DNA of 64,000 nucleotides from Mustela lutreola (GCF_030435805.1 NC_081295.1:158257001-158321000); one strand, 5' to 3'; counted from the first letter of the stretch, positions 21,060 to 33,943 are shown. The notes: a model not told the origin generated them from the letters alone. Translations and numbers: made by a program.

Positions 21060-23240
21060 ACTCATTCACTACTGCCCATAAAATGCCTTCGGTGTTATTC
21101 ACTGGCCCCATCAGAGGTCTGACACTGTGCACCACCCCTGGGACATCCTTATATGCTTCCCCATTGTAATGGTGCCGTCTTTCCTGATTTGGATCAAAGT
21201 CCACCAGTTCTACCTGGTCCATTTCATCAGTCTCTTCTACTTACTGCCTCTCAGGTAGGAGATTTTCCAGCAAAGAGAGTTTATCAGGAGAGAGAAAGCC
21301 ATTCTCAGGAAAGTTTACCTTAAATTCGATGATGAGGTGACCCTTCTCATATGGTCTACGATAAATTGGCATGCCTTCATTTAGAACACACTTGATATCT
21401 CCATGCTTGACAATTTGACCTGGATGAGAGGTGATGGCAATGGTTCAGTTGTCAAAAGTAGACACTGGCTTTTGAAAACCGCACAGTGCTTCAACCAGCT
21501 GTATGTCCACACACATGAAAAGGTCTTCTCCTTGCTGAGTGAAAATAGCATTGTCCTTCTGATCTAAAATAATGATAATATCTCCTGGTTCCAGTCCTGG
21601 TTCTTGGTCTCCTTCACCATGGAATGTTATCTTTATTAGGGTATGGAGTCCACCCCTCAGAGAACACTCTCAATAATGCAAGTCACACAACAAGGTTTAT
21701 TTCCAGCTAGCTGGGGTCCAAGTATCTGCCCCGCGCAGCGGGTTTCAACAAGGACCCCGAGCACTCAAAGCCAAGGGTTTATATAGCATTTTCAAGGCAC
21801 TTTTTCATAGCTACACACATCTCTTGCACCCCACTTTGACAGTTTAACTTTGTTTAACCTTTTGTCATCCCGGCGTCACCCTGGTGGTTAAGTGAGATTT
21901 AGGTTTAGAAGAAATTTAACTTTATTTACATTTCCTTCTGCCTCAGCCTCCCTCAGTTTTATGGTGGGGAGGGCGACCTTAGGCCTTGAGGAACTGAGCA
22001 GTTTGTCTCTGGAAATTCGGCCATTGAAGAGATGGCTTTTCTGTTGTAAATCACCAGGACATTTGCAAACCAAGGGAGACTCCTGTCTTGCAGGATTGTG
22101 TTCTCTGCAAGTTAACTATTTGTTTTCTTTAACATCTGGTCCCTGTGGCGCCATCGCCTGACCGCCCTGGTGGTATATGATTAAGTTGTTTCTTAGGTTT
22201 TAGCTACTTTCTCTTATCTCAAGTTACTAGCCTGTGTGGGCTGGTTAGGGATGCTCAGTGAAATGACTTCCCAGCCTTCAGGATGGCCATGCTTATGCTA
22301 ACCCACTCTTTCAGTGCAAGGTGCTGGCTTTTGCTTTGCCAAAATGGCTGTAGTTACGTCAGGGCTAGACTCGAGGTTGGTACAGCCCTGTTTTTCTTGG
22401 CCTCCACCCCTGGAGCTGGTTTTTAAGTCCCCTGGGAGAAGGGGAGCAGGAACAGTAAAATAGGTCCTTACATCTTCTGGCCATCTTTCATGCCTTTGTC
22501 AATATGAACTTCTAGAATCTTCTTCTCTCTAACTATCTTCCTTCCATTGCAGCTTTTACATCTATCTTTAGGTCTGATCCGATCCCCATGGCCCTGGCAC
22601 TCCATGCACACAGATTGAATGTGCTGAACCATTCCAGGTCCTATCTGATGAATTCTTATTTGCATTTCAGTACATCGGCAATTGGGACAACATTTGACTG
22701 CTCCTTTCTTACTACCTCAACTTTCACATTTATCGCATATCACGTTCTTTTGCAGAGCCAGTTTTCTTGTTGCACCATTATATAAATCTTCTAAGGTTAC
22801 TGAGGGCTGATACAGGACATTTTTACCTCTCCTTTCACTCTGCATTCTTCCTCCTCCAAAAAACATATCAAAGATGTCCATGGGGGAGCCAAAGTCACCA
22901 CTGGGTCTACCTTCTTTAACTGCCTGTTCACCTCCTTTGTCATGTAATTCCCTTTTCTTTGCATCAGAGAGTAATTCCTAAGCCTGAGATGTCTGTTTAA
23001 ACTTCTCTCCTTCATTTGGTTTCTTACCAGGGTGGTACTTCAAGGTCAGTTTCCTGTGGGCCTTTTTCAATTCTTCTTGGGTGGCATTGGGTTTGACGCC
23101 CAAACATCATAGTAAGTGGTTTCTTTCACCATTTCCTACAGCCAGTGAGAGGGCTGATACTGTGGGGGAGCGGGAAGGAGCATGTTGCTGAGCGAGTTGC
23201 TGGGCACAGCTTGGGCAGCCACCGCTCCTCTGCTCCACCG
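21060..23240 (-). pseudogene. DNAJA1P: Processed retrocopy of DNAJA1 (HSP40), dead, split by an LTR
   Basis: Intronless minus-strand copy of the type I J-protein DNAJA1. The start MVKETTYYD is at 23132, with 5' UTR up to about 23240. The J domain follows, but its HPD motif reads HPG (near 23025) and an in-frame TAG replaces the codon after SQA (near 22980). The zinc-finger CxxCxGxG repeats are visible at 22560-22720 ([15 protein letters not shown]) and the C-terminal substrate-binding part at 21110-21633. The normal stop is altered near 21113. It is interrupted at 21634-22472 by an LTR, and the DNAJA1 text reads through once the LTR and its 4-bp duplication are ignored. It lies only in the flank of OR2J copy A. 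The family protein is a cytosolic HSP70 co-chaperone; this copy is non-functional. Confidence 0.93.
21634..22472 (-). mobile_element. Solo LTR (ERV1-type, probable) inside the DNAJA1 retrocopy
   Basis: An 839-bp non-DNAJA1 block inserted between two adjoining DNAJA1 segments, flanked by a 4-bp duplication (tctt at 21630-21633 and 22473-22476). On the minus strand it shows a TATA-like box (tatataaac near 21781), then an AATAAA (near 21695) and an R/U5-like end, the order expected of a retroviral LTR. No internal genes are present. Its family is not identified further; the 4-bp duplication favours class I. It is younger than the retrocopy. Confidence 0.7.
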
Positions 23241-23451
23241 AGCATTCTGGAAAGTTCCCTTTATGAACAGTTCTATCTCTTAGGTGATTCTTTTTTTCTT
23301 GTGGGCTTTCAGTCCTTCTTAGGAGAGACTTGATGTTCCCTTTGTTCTGTAGTTAGGATGACAAAGCTCTGCCTTACTCAGCTTTGCTGTGTCCCTTCCC
23401 TCCTTTCCACAGCTGATTATCCCTCACACTTACTAATAAGCTACAGCAAAA
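23241..23451. other. Short unique stretch
   Basis: No recognisable element between the 5' end of the retrocopy and an L1 tail. Confidence 0.4.
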
Positions 23452-23690
23452 CTAAAAAAGAGGAAAACAGAGGAAGACAAACCATAGGAGACTCTTAATT
23501 CTAGGAAGCCAACTGAGGGTTGCTGTGGGGGGGGGGGGAACTGGGTGATGGGCATTAAACAGGGCACTTGATGTAGTGAGCACTGGGTGCTACATGCAAC
23601 TGATGCATCACTAAACTCTACCTCTGAAACTAACAATACACTATACGTTAATTAATTGAATTTAAATAAAAATAAAAAATAACCATATAC
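23452..23690 (+). mobile_element. L1 3' UTR end, older
   Basis: Plus-strand L1 tail: 'gactcttaattctaggaag', a G-run at 23526-23538, 'gtgagcactgggtgctacat', 'ctgaaactaacaatacac', and an AT-rich A-tail followed by a GA-rich run (23694-23752). Confidence 0.85.
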
Positions 23691-23813
23691 AAAAAAAGAA
23701 AGAGAAAGAAACCAAGGAAGAAAGAATAAAGAAAGGAAGGAAGGCAGAGAAAACCACAGCAGAGCCACTTGTGGTTACTTCTCAGTGGCTTACCTTCCAC
23801 AAATGTACTTCTT

Positions 23814-24034
23814 TTTTTTTTTTTTTTTTTTTTTTTAATTTTTTTTTTTTAAAGATTTTATTTATTTATTTGACAGACAGAGATCACAAGTAGGCAGAGA
23901 GGCAGGCAGAGAGAGAGGAGGAAGCAGGCTCCCTGCTGAGCAGAGAGCCCGATGTGGGACTCGATCCCAGGACCCTGAGATCATGACCCGAGCCGAAGGC
24001 AGCGGCTTAACCCACTGAGCCACCTAGGCGCCCC
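23814..24034 (-). mobile_element. Can-SINE, young, full length
   Basis: Minus-strand SINE with a long T-run on the left, 'aagattttatttatttattt', and an end in ctgagccacctaggcgcccc. Perfect duplication acaaatgtacttctt at 23799-23813 and 24035-24049. Confidence 0.95.
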
Positions 24035-24049
24035 ACAAATGTACTTCTT

Positions 24050-25730
24050 GAAAAAGATATTAGAAATAGCTCCTTGATTGAGTTTGAACAGGAAAGTTTT
24101 GGACAGTTTGGCCCAAGGCTACAGGACTTACTCATGCCTTATCATTCTTAATCAGTTACTAGTGGTTACATGGACCTAGGCCATGTTCTATAACTCAGAA
24201 TCCATCCAGGATGGTCACACAAGTGGAGTGCTTAAAAAGAAATTCTCTTGTAATTCAACAGAAGCTTAATACAAAGAATTATTAAACCATAGAAGGAGAG
24301 TAGAACGATGTAAATAGAGCTATAAAGGATATCTGGGACCAAGGGGCAGTACCCGAGAAAAGCCAAACTTGGAAGGGGGACTCCCTCTCCATGGCTGAGG
24401 GTCAGACCTCACCGGAAGCAGGAGCGACTGCAGCCTGCTGGGTGAAGAAGTCTGCTGTGGCTGAACCAAACAACAGCAGTAGACAGGAAATCATGAAGAT
24501 TATTTCACTTAGAGGTCATTTCCACTTGAGGAATGATGGAAAAACCCCAAGATTCTCTTTTGCTTTCCTGAGAATGGGAGACAAAACATCATGAGAAACA
24601 CGATCCCAACTGGATCCCCATTACTCCTCCCAATGCAGACATAATTTTCTTCTTCTTTGCACAGATACCTGAATAACTTGTCACGTTGACTGAAAGTGCA
24701 TGCATCTGTGAGGTATCTTTATCTATTGCATGGCTCACCCTTAGCTTTCTGCAGAAGTTAGAAAGGGGTAGGAGATATGGGACAAAAGGACACCAGGTAT
24801 AACTAGAGAAAAGGTAGGTACATTATAGTTAATTTTCTTCCTATTGGTAAAGGGAGAAATAAAGGTTTTTATGACTAGTTGCTTTTGTAGGCTATGGCGT
24901 GAAACATCTCCTCTCTTTTTTTGAAGTAAGGCACAATGAAGGAAAAATGGTGGACACAAATATTTCTACATCTGCAAATCACTGGCCAGCCTACTTTTTT
25001 CTTATGTTAGTCCTTTTATGCCCTTACCTGTGCTTAAACAGCACTTGTCCTTCCTGTGACTGTTGACATTCCCCTCATCTGTCTTCATGATTTATGCCCT
25101 CCTTCCTTGTGGACCTATCTAACCTCCAGTTTTCATCTCCTTGAACTTGCCAACATAAATGGCTGACCACACCACAAATTCTAATCCGCTATATCATCTT
25201 AGGAAAACAGAGTCTGAAAATTACTGTGATTATCATTGCTATAAAAGTAAGAGTCCTGAGTTTACCATAAAGATTCAGGTTTAGCTGAAAGGAGGAGAAA
25301 TTAGAGCCTTTGTGGTATCGGGGGATGGACCATTTTCCAAGAGCAGCTGGAGCCTTTATGGGAACAAAAAGAATATGACTTGCTTCTCTTGACTGGGGCC
25401 ATTGGGAGAGTAAGTCCCAGAGAGGCAATTAATGTTCTTCCAGGAGTTGTCCTGGTTAGAACAGCTTCTGAGGAATATCTTTAACATGATACCACACTCC
25501 TGTACTTAAGGTAACAAGGAACCTACAAACCAACCATCACTAATACAAATGCTTTAAACTGTGTTTGCAGGGAAGGAAATGGGTTGTCCTGAATTACCTG
25601 AAATATCTTCCCCAGCACCTCATTATGCTAAGGGCCAAGTCTGAGGGATAATTTGTCAGAGGTAATCTAATTTGTGGAGGGAAGGGAAAGTGGAAATATT
25701 TTTTCTTACTTTTTATTTATTTATTTATTT
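24050..25730. other. Unique distal 5' flank of OR2J copy A, paralogous to the flank of copy B
   Basis: 24740-25480 aligns by eye with 40860-41620. Shared phrases include 'aggagata', 'gcagagtctaaaa/acagagtctgaaa', 'ggggatgga', 'ttgactggg', 'caattaatg' and 'aggaactgtcc/aggagttgtcc'. The similarity is far lower than between the OR coding regions. No gene recognised. A short TTTA run at 25712-25731 abuts the next L1. Confidence 0.6.
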
Positions 25731-26808
25731 TTGTGCCGGTACCATGCTGTCTTGGGGATCACAGCTTTGTAGTAAAGCTTGAAATCAGGCAATGTGATGC
25801 CCCCAGCTTTGTTTTTCTTTTTCAATATTTCCTTAGCTATTCAGGGTCTTTTCTGGTTCCATACAAATCTTAGGACTGTATGTTCCAGCACTTTGAAAAA
25901 TGCCAGGACTGCATTCAAAGTATAGATTGCTCTCGGCAGAATAGACATTTTAACAATGTTTAGTCTTCTGATCCATGAGCATGGAATGCTCTTCCATCTC
26001 TTTGTGTCTTCTTCAATTTCTTTCATGAGTGTACTGTAGTTCCTCAAGTAGAGATCCTATACCTCTTTGGTTAGGTTTATTCCAAAGTCTCTTATGGTTT
26101 TTGGTGTTATAGTAAATGGATTGATTCTCTAATTTCCTTTCTATATTTTCATTGTGTGTAAGAAAGTAACTTACTTACTTGTGGAGCATAAGGAATAACA
26201 TGTAGGACATTAGGAGAAGGAAAGGAAAAGTGAATTGGGGGAAATCAGAGGGGGAGATGAACCCTGAGAGACTATGGGCTATGAGAAACAAACTGAGGGT
26301 TTTGGAGGAGAGGGGATGGGAGGTTAGGTGAGCCTGGTAGTGGGTATTAAAGAGGGCACATATTGTATGGAGCATTGGGTGTGATGCATAAAGAATGAAT
26401 CTTTGGAACACCAAAAATAATAAAATTAAATTAAAAAAAAGAAAGCAACTGATATCTGTGCATTGAATTTGTATCCTGCCACATTACTGAATTCCTGTAT
26501 GAGTTCTAGTAGTTTAGGGGTGGAGTCTTTTGTGTTTTCCATATAAAGTATCATGTCATCTGTGAGGAGAGAGAGTTTGATTCTTCTTTGCCAATTTGAA
26601 TACCTTTTTTTTTTTTTTTTTTTTTTTTTGGTCTGATTGCTGTTGCTAGGACTTCTAGTATCACATTGAACAAGAGTGGTGAGAGTTGGCATCCTTGTTG
26701 TGTTCCTGATCTCAAAGGGAAGGCTGTCAGCTTTTCCCCACTGAGAATGATATTTGCTATGGGTTTTTTCATAGATTTTGTAAAGTTGAGGAATGTTCCC
26801 TTTATCCC
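25731..26808 (-). mobile_element. Old L1 ORF2 fragment with nested L1 tail
   Basis: Minus-strand ORF2 text in two parts. The reverse transcriptase part is at 26442-26808 ([10 protein letters not shown]-type site near 26560; LELIQEF near 26500). The following part is at 25731-26173 ([24 protein letters not shown]). A T-run at 26606-26630 interrupts it. Split by a plus-strand L1 tail at 26174-26441. Confidence 0.8.
26174..26441 (+). mobile_element. L1 3' UTR insertion nested in old L1
   Basis: Starts 'cttgtggagcataaggaata' and ends in an A-rich tail. The host L1 text 'agaaagyaact' is found on both sides (26160 and 26440), as a target duplication with one mismatch. Confidence 0.8.
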
Positions 26809-27591
26809 TATTTTTATTTAAATTCAATTAATAACATATAGCGTATTATTAGTTTCAGAAGTAGAGTTCAGTGATGCATCAGTTGCATATAACATCCATT
26901 GCTTATTACATCATGTGCCCTCCTTAATGCCGATCACCCAGTTATCCCATCCAACCATCCACATCCCCTCCAGCAACCTTCAGTCTCTTTCCTAGAGTTA
27001 AGAGTTTCTTATGGTTTTTCTGTCTCTGATTTCATCATATTTTATTTTTCCCTTCCTTCTCCTATGTTCCTCTGTCTTGTCTCTTAAATCCCACATTTGA
27101 GTGAAATTGTATGATAATTGTCTTTCTCTGATTGACTTATTTCACTTAGCATAATACCCTCTAGTTCCATCCACGTCATTGCAAAAGGCAAGAGTTCATT
27201 TTTAAAATTATTATTATGTTCAGTTAGCCACTGTATAGTACATGATGTTTTTTAAAAATATTTATTTTAAAAATTTCTTTACAATGTTCCAGAATTCATT
27301 GTTTATGCACCACACCCAGTGCTCCATGCAGTATGTGCCCTCCATAATACCCACCACCAGGACTTCATTTTTGATGGCTGCAAAGTATTCCGTGTGTGTG
27401 TGTGTGTGTGTGTGTAATCCTCTTTATCCATTCATGTCTTGATGGACATATAGGTTCATTCCATAGTTTGGCTATTGTGGACATTCCCGCTATAAGCTAT
27501 GGGGTGCATGTACCCCTTCTTTTCACTACATCTGTATCTTTTGGATAAATACTTAGTAGTACAATTGCTGAGCTGTTGGGAAACTCTATAC
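26809..27591 (-). mobile_element. Old L1 tail (left part of a split element)
   Basis: 3' UTR and ORF2 end on the minus strand, with a nested L1 tail at about 27213-27360 (ttcattttt repeated on both sides) and a (GT)n run at 27390-27415. The ORF2 text stops at 'gaaactctata' (27590). It appears to continue at 32449, after the L1 at 27592-32448. Confidence 0.75.
27390..27415. repeat. (GT)n microsatellite
   Basis: About 13 uninterrupted gt units inside an old L1 tail. Confidence 0.95.
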
Positions 27592-30274
27592 TTTTTTTAA
27601 ATTAACATATCATGTATTAGCCTCACCAGTACAGGTCTGTGAATCACCAGTTTTACACACTTCACAGCACTCACCATAGCACATATCTTCCCCGATGTCC
27701 ATAACCCAACCACTCTCTCTCTACACTCCTCCCCCTGGCAACCTTCAGTTTGTTTTGTGAGATTAAGAGTCTCTTATGGTTTGTCTCCCTCCCGATCCCA
27801 TCCTGTTTCCTTCCGTACCCGCTTTGTCCCCCACTTTGCCTCTCAACTTCCTCATATCAGGGAGAACCATGATAATTGTCTTTTTCTGATTGACTTTTTT
27901 CACTCAGCATGATACCCTCTAGTTCCATCCACATCATCATAAATGGCAAGATTTCCATTTCTTTTGATGGCTGCATAACATTCCATTGTATATATACACC
28001 GCATCTTCTTTATCCAGTCATCTGTTGATGGACATCTAGGTTCTTTCCAAAGTTTGGCTATTATGGACATTGCTGCTATAAAAATTCAGGTGCACGTGCC
28101 CCTTCAGATCACTACATTGGTATCTTTAGGGTAAATACCCAGTAGTGCAATTGCTGGATCATAGGGTAGCTCTATTTTCAACTTTTTGAGGTATCTCCAT
28201 GCTGTTTTCCAGAGTGGTTGCACCAGCTTGCATTCCCACCAACAGTATAGATAGGAAAGTTTCCCTTTCTCTGCATCCTTGCCAGCATCTGTCATTTCCT
28301 GACTTGTTGATTTTCGCCATTCTGACTGGCATGAAGTAGTATCTCATTGTGGTTTTGCTCTATTTCCCTGATGCCGAGTGATATGAAGCAGTTTTTCATG
28401 TGTCTGTTGGCCATCTGGATGTCTTCTTTACAGAAATGTCTGTTCATGTCCTCTGCCCATTTCTTGATTGGATTATTTGTTCTTTGGGTGTTGAGTTTGG
28501 GAAGCTATTTATATATTTTGGAAACTAGCCCTTTATCTGATATGTCGTTTGCAAATATCTACTCCCATCCTTTCAGTTATCTTTTGATTTTGTTAACTGT
28601 TTCCTTTGCTGTGCAAAAGCTTTTGATTTTGACGAAGTCCCAATAGTTCATTTTTGCCCTCGCTTCCCTTGCTTTTGGTGATGTTCCTAGAAAGAAGTTG
28701 CTGCGGCTGAGGTCAAAGAGGTTGCTGCCTGTGTTCTCCTCAAGGATTTTTATGGATTCCTTTCTCACACTGAGGCACTTCATCTATTTTTAGTCTATTT
28801 TTGTGTGTGGTGTAAGGAAATGGTCCCTTTTAATTTTTCTGCATGTGGCTGTCCAATTTTCCCAATACCACTTGTTGAAGAGACTGTCTTTTTTCCATTG
28901 GACATACTTTCCTGCTTTGTTGAAGATTAGTTGACCATAGAGTTGAAGGTCTATTTATGGGCTTTCTATTCTGTTCCATTGATCTCTGTGCCTGTTTTTG
29001 TGCCAGTACCATACTGTCTTGATGATGAAAGCTTTGTAATAGAGCTTGAAGTCCGGGATTGTGATGCCACCAACTTTGGCTTTCTTTTTCAACATTCCTC
29101 TGGCTACTTGAGGTCTTTTATGGTTCCATGTAAATTTTAGGATTATTTGTTCCTTTTCTTTGAAAAAAATTGATGGGATTTCAATAGGGATTGCATTAAA
29201 TGTGTAGATTGCTTTAGTTAACATAGACATTTTGACAATATTTGTTCTTCCGATCCATAAGCATGGAACATTTTTCCATTTCTTTGTGTCTTCCTCAGCT
29301 TCTTTCATGAGTACTTTATAGTTTTATGAGTATAGATTCTTTGCCTCTTTGGTTAGGTTTATTCCTAGGTATCTTATGGTTTTGGGGGCAATTGTAAATG
29401 GAACTGACTTCTTAATTTCTCTTTCTGTTGTCTTGGTGTAAAGAAATAAAACTGATTGCTGTGCATTGATTTTTATATCTTGACACTTTACTGAATTCCT
29501 GTACAAGTTCTAGCAGATTTGGGGTGGAGTCTTTTGGGTTTTCCATATATAGTATCATATCATCTGCAAAGAGTCATAGTTTGATTTCTTCTTTGCTGAT
29601 TTGGATGCCTTTAATTTCTTTTTGTTGTCTGATTGCCGAGGCTAGGACTTCTAGTACTATGTTGAATAGCAGTGGTGATAATGGACATCCCTGCTGTGTT
29701 CCTGATCTTAGTGGAAGAGCTCTCAGTTTTTCTCCATTGAGAATGGTATTTGTAGTGGGTTTTTCATAGATGGCTTTGATAATGTTGAGGTATGTGCCAT
29801 TTATCCCTACACTTTGAATAGTTTTGATCAGGAAGGGATGCTATACTTTGTCAGATGCTTTTTCAGCATCTATTGAGAGTATGATAAGGTTCTTGTTCTT
29901 TCTTTTATTAATGTATTGTATCACATTGATTGATCTGCAGATGTTGAACCAACCTTGCAGCCCTTGAAAAAAATCCCATTTGGTCGTGGTGAATACTCCT
30001 TTTAATGTTCTTTTGGATCATATTGACTAGTATTTAGGTGAGAATTTTTGCATGTGTGTTCATCAAGGACTCTGGTCTATAATTCTCTCTTTTGATGGGG
30101 TCTTTGGTTTTGAGATCAAGGTAATGCTGGCCTCATAAAATGAGTTTGGAAGTTTTCTTTCCATTTCTATGTTTTGGAACAGTTTCAGGAGAAGAGGAAT
30201 TAATTCTTCTTTAAATGTTTGGTAGAATTCCTCTGGGAAGCCGTCTGGCCCTGGGCTTTTGTTTGGAGATTTTT

Positions 30275-30815
30275 TTTTAATTTATTATTTTCAGCATAAC
30301 AGTATTCATTATTTTTGCACCACACCCAGTGCTCCATGCAATCCGTGCTCTCTATAATACCCACCACCTGGTACCCCGACCTCCCACCCACTGCCCCTTC
30401 AAAACCCTCAGATTGTTTTTCAGAGTCCATAGTCTCTCATGGTTCAACTCCTCTTCCAATTTCCCTCAACTCCCTTCTCCTCTCCATCTTCCCTTTTCCT
30501 CCATGCTATTTGTTATGCTTCACAAATAAGTGAAACCGTATGATAATTGACTCTCTCTGCTTGACTTATTTCACTCAGCATCATCTCTTCCAGTCCCGTC
30601 CATGTTGCTACAAAAGTTGGGTATTCGTCCTTTCTGATGGAGGCATAATACTCCATAGTGTATATGGACCACATCTTCCTTATCCATTCGTCCGTTGAAG
30701 GGCATCTTGATTCTTTCCACAGTTTGGCGACCGTGGCCATTGCTGCTATAAACATTGGGGTACAGATGGCCCTTATTTTCACGACATCTGTATCTTTGGG
30801 GTAAATACCCAGGAG
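30275..30815 (-). mobile_element. Nested 5'-truncated L1 tail (third nesting level)
   Basis: 541 bp of L1 3' UTR and ORF2 end. Perfect 16-bp target duplication ttgtttggagattttt at 30259-30274 and 30816-30831, lying within the ORF2 text of the L1 at 27592-32448. Confidence 0.93.
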
Positions 30816-30981
30816 TTGTTTGGAGATTTTTGATGACTGTTTCAATCTCCTTACTGGTTATGGGTCTGTTCAGGTTTTCTATTTCTTCCTGGTTCAGTTG
30901 TGGTAGTTTATATGTTTCTAGAAATGTGTCCATTTCTTCCAGATTGTTGAATTTTTGGCTTAGAGTTGCTCATAGTATGTA

Positions 30982-31274
30982 CTTTTTAAAAATTTTTTTT
31001 AAATTTTTTATTTCTTTTCAGTGTAACAGTATTCATTGTTTTTGCACAGCACCCAGTGCTCCATGCAATCCGTGCCCTCTCTAATACCCACCACCTGGTT
31101 CCCCCAACCTCCCACCCACTGCCCCTTCAAAACCCTCAGATTGTTTTTCAGAGTCCATAGTCTCTCATGGTTCACCTCCCCTTCTAATTTCCCTCAGCTC
31201 CCTTCTCTCCATCTCCCCATGTCCTCCATGCTATTTGTTATGCTCCACAAATAAGTGAAGCCATATGATAATTG
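30982..31274 (-). mobile_element. Second nested L1 3' UTR insertion
   Basis: T-rich start, then the 3' UTR 'cagcacccagtgctccatg' box, ending at 'gataatt'. The host ORF2 text jumps from 'catagtatgt' to 'tttgtatttctttgg', with a few host bases lost and no clear duplication. Confidence 0.8.
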
Positions 31275-32448
31275 TTTGTATTTCTTTGGTGTTGGTTGTG
31301 ATCTCTCCTCTTTCATTCATGATTTTATTTATTTGGGTTTTTTCTCTTTTCTTTTTGATAATTCTGGCCAGGAGTTTAATTAATCTTATTAATTATTTTG
31401 AAGAACAAGCTCCTAGTTTCTTTGATTTGTTCTATTGTTTTTTAAGTTTCCATTTCATTTATTTCTGCTCTGATCTTTATGATTTCTCTTCTCCTGCTGG
31501 GTTTAGGCTTTCTTTGTTGTTCTTTCTCCAGCTCCTTTAGGTGTAGGGTTAGGTTGTGTACTTGAGACCTTTCTTGTTTCTTGAGAAAGGCTTGTATTGC
31601 TATATATTTTCCCCTCAGGACTGCCTTTGCTGTGTCCCACAGATTTTGAACAGTTGTGTTTTCATTATCATTTGTTCCCGTGAATTTTTTCAATTCATCT
31701 TTAATTTCTTGGTTGGCCCATTCATTCTTTAGAAAGGTGCTGTTTAGTCTCCATGTATTTGGGTACTTTCCAAATTTCCTCTTGTGATTGAGTTCTAGCT
31801 TCAGAGCATTGTGGTCTGAAAATATGCAGGGAATGATGCCAGTCTTTTGGTACCAGTTGAGGCCTGCTTTGTGGCCCAGGATGTTATCTATTCTGGAGAA
31901 TGTTCCATGTGCACTAGAGAAGAATGTGTATTCTGAAATGTTATGAATATATCTGTGATGTCCATCTGGTCCAGTGTGTCATTTAAGGTCCTTATTTCTT
32001 TGTTGATCTTTTGCTTGGATGATCTGTCCATTTCGGTGAGGGGAGTGTTAAAGTCCCCTACTCTTATTGTATTATTGTTGATGTGTTTCTTTGATTTTGT
32101 TATTAATTGGTTTATGTAGTTGGCTGCTCCCATGTTAGGGGCATAGATATTTAAAACTGTTAGATCTTCTTGTTGGATAGACTCTTTGAGTACGATATAG
32201 TGTCCTTCCTCATTTCTTATTATAGTGTTTGGCTTAAAATCTAATTGATCTGATATAAGGATTTCCACCCCAGCTTTCTTTTGATGTCCATTAGCATGGT
32301 AAATTGTTTTCCACCCCCTCACTTTAAGTCTGGAGGTATCTTTGGGTCTAAAATGAGTTTCTTGTAGACAGCATATTGATGGGTTTTGGTTTTTTATCCA
32401 TTCTGATAGCCTGTGTCTTTTGATTGGGGCACTGAGCACATTTACATT

Positions 32449-33247
32449 CCAAAGTGGCTGCACCAACTTGCATCCCCATCAACAGTGTAAGAGGGTTCCC
32501 CTTTCTCCACACCCTTGTCAACATCTGTTGTTTCCTGTCTTGTTAAGTTTTGCCATTCTAACTGGTGTAGGGTGGTATCTCAGTGTGGTTTTGATTTTTA
32601 TTTCTCTGATGGCTAGTAATGTAGAACAATGTTTCATGTGTCTGTTAGCCATTTCTTTGTCTTCTCTAGAGAATTTTCTTTTCATATCTTTTGCCCATTT
32701 CTTGACTGGATTCTTTATTTTTGGGTGTTCGTTTGAGAACTACTTTATAGATCTTGGATATCAGATCCTTATCTTTAATGTCATTTATAAATATCTTCTC
32801 CCATTCCATGAGTTGCCTCTTAGTTTTGTTGGTTGTTTCCTTTGCTGTACAGAAAATTTTTATCTTGATTAAGTCTGAAAAGTTCCTTTTTGCTTTTGTT
32901 TCCCTTGTCTTTGGGGACATGTCTTGAAAGGAGTTGCTGTGGACTAATGTACAAGAGGTAACTGCCTATGTTCTCGTCTAGGATTTTGATGGATTCCTGT
33001 CTCACATTGAGATCTTTCATGCATTGTGAGTTTAACTTTGTGTATGATGTAAGGGAATGGTCCACTTTCATTCTATATGTAGCAGTCCAATTTTCCAAGC
33101 ACCATTCATTGAAGAGTCTGTCTTTTTTTCCATTGGATGTTTTTTCCTGATTTGTCACAGATTAATTGACAAGAAAGTTGAGAGTCCATTTCTGAGGTCT
33201 CTGTTCTGTTCCATTGGTCTATGTGTCTGTTTTTGTGCTAGTACCAT
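32449..33247 (-). mobile_element. Old L1 ORF2 C-terminal part (right part of the split element)
   Basis: Minus-strand text from 'ccaaagtggctgcaccaac' through [36 protein letters not shown] and [14 protein letters not shown] to the 'gtgctagtaccatg' region. It takes up where 27591 stopped in L1 coordinates. Confidence 0.75.
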
Positions 33248-33568
33248 GGTTCCAAACTCCTCTTATGAGGCCAGCATTGCCCTGCTCCGAAACCAGGCAA
33301 AGACCTCATCAAAAAGGAGAATTACAGACCAATATCTCTGATGAACACGGATGCCAAAATACTAAGTAATAAGATCCTAGTCAATAGGATCCAACATTAA
33401 AAGGATTATTTACCATGACCAAGTGGGTTTTATGCCTGGGATTCAAGGGTGGCTCAACATTCACAAATCAGTCAATAGGATAGAGCATTTAAACAAAACA
33501 AAACTCTAGAACCATATGATCCTCTCAACTGATGCAGAAAAAGCATTTGACAAAATACAGCACCCTTT

Positions 33569-33943
33569 AAAAAAATTTTTTATTTTATTTTTTCAGTGTT
33601 CTGAGATTCATTGTTTATGTACCACACCCAGTGCTCCATGCAATATGTGCCCTCCGTAATAATACCCAACTCCAGGCATACCCATCCCCCCACTTTCCTC
33701 CCCTCCAAGACCCTGTTTGTTTCTCAGAGTCTACAGTCTCTCATGCTTCATCTCCCCTTCCAGTTTTCCCCAATTCACTTTTCCTTTCCTTCTCCTAATG
33801 TCCTCCATGTTATTCCCTATGCTCCAAAAGTAAGTGAAACTATATGATAATTGATTTTCTCTGCTTGACTCATTTCAGTCAGCATAATTTCCTCCAGTCC
33901 AATCAATATTGATACAAAAGTTGGGTATTCATCCTTTCTGATG
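33569..33943 (-). mobile_element. Nested L1 tail
   Basis: 375-bp L1 3' end in minus orientation. Perfect 13-bp duplication tacagcacccttt at 33556-33568 and 33944-33956. Confidence 0.93.

Larger units (their letters stand above)
27592..32448 (-). mobile_element. L1, middle-aged, 5'-truncated at the start of ORF2, holding two nested L1 tails
   Basis: The 3' end is a T-rich run at 27592, followed by a 3' UTR with 'acaggtctgtgaatcacca' and then ORF2. It runs through the C-terminal region (28100-28800), the reverse transcriptase region (29500-30270, 30832-30980) and the endonuclease region (31888-32430) to [17 protein letters not shown] near 32430, just inside the ORF2 start. ORF2 has multiple stops and frameshifts. 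It splits an older minus-strand L1 (26809-27591 and 32449-33247); about 35 bp of that target seem lost. Compared with the copy at 1-6076 it is clearly more diverged. Confidence 0.85.

Noticed and set aside
22468-23015. DNAJA1 zinc-finger and J-domain frames as a functional gene
   Set aside because: Intronless, HPD motif lost, in-frame stop and an LTR insertion; a dead retrocopy.
32420-32872. 150-codon plus-strand frame
   Set aside because: Antisense of two joined L1 ORF2 pieces.
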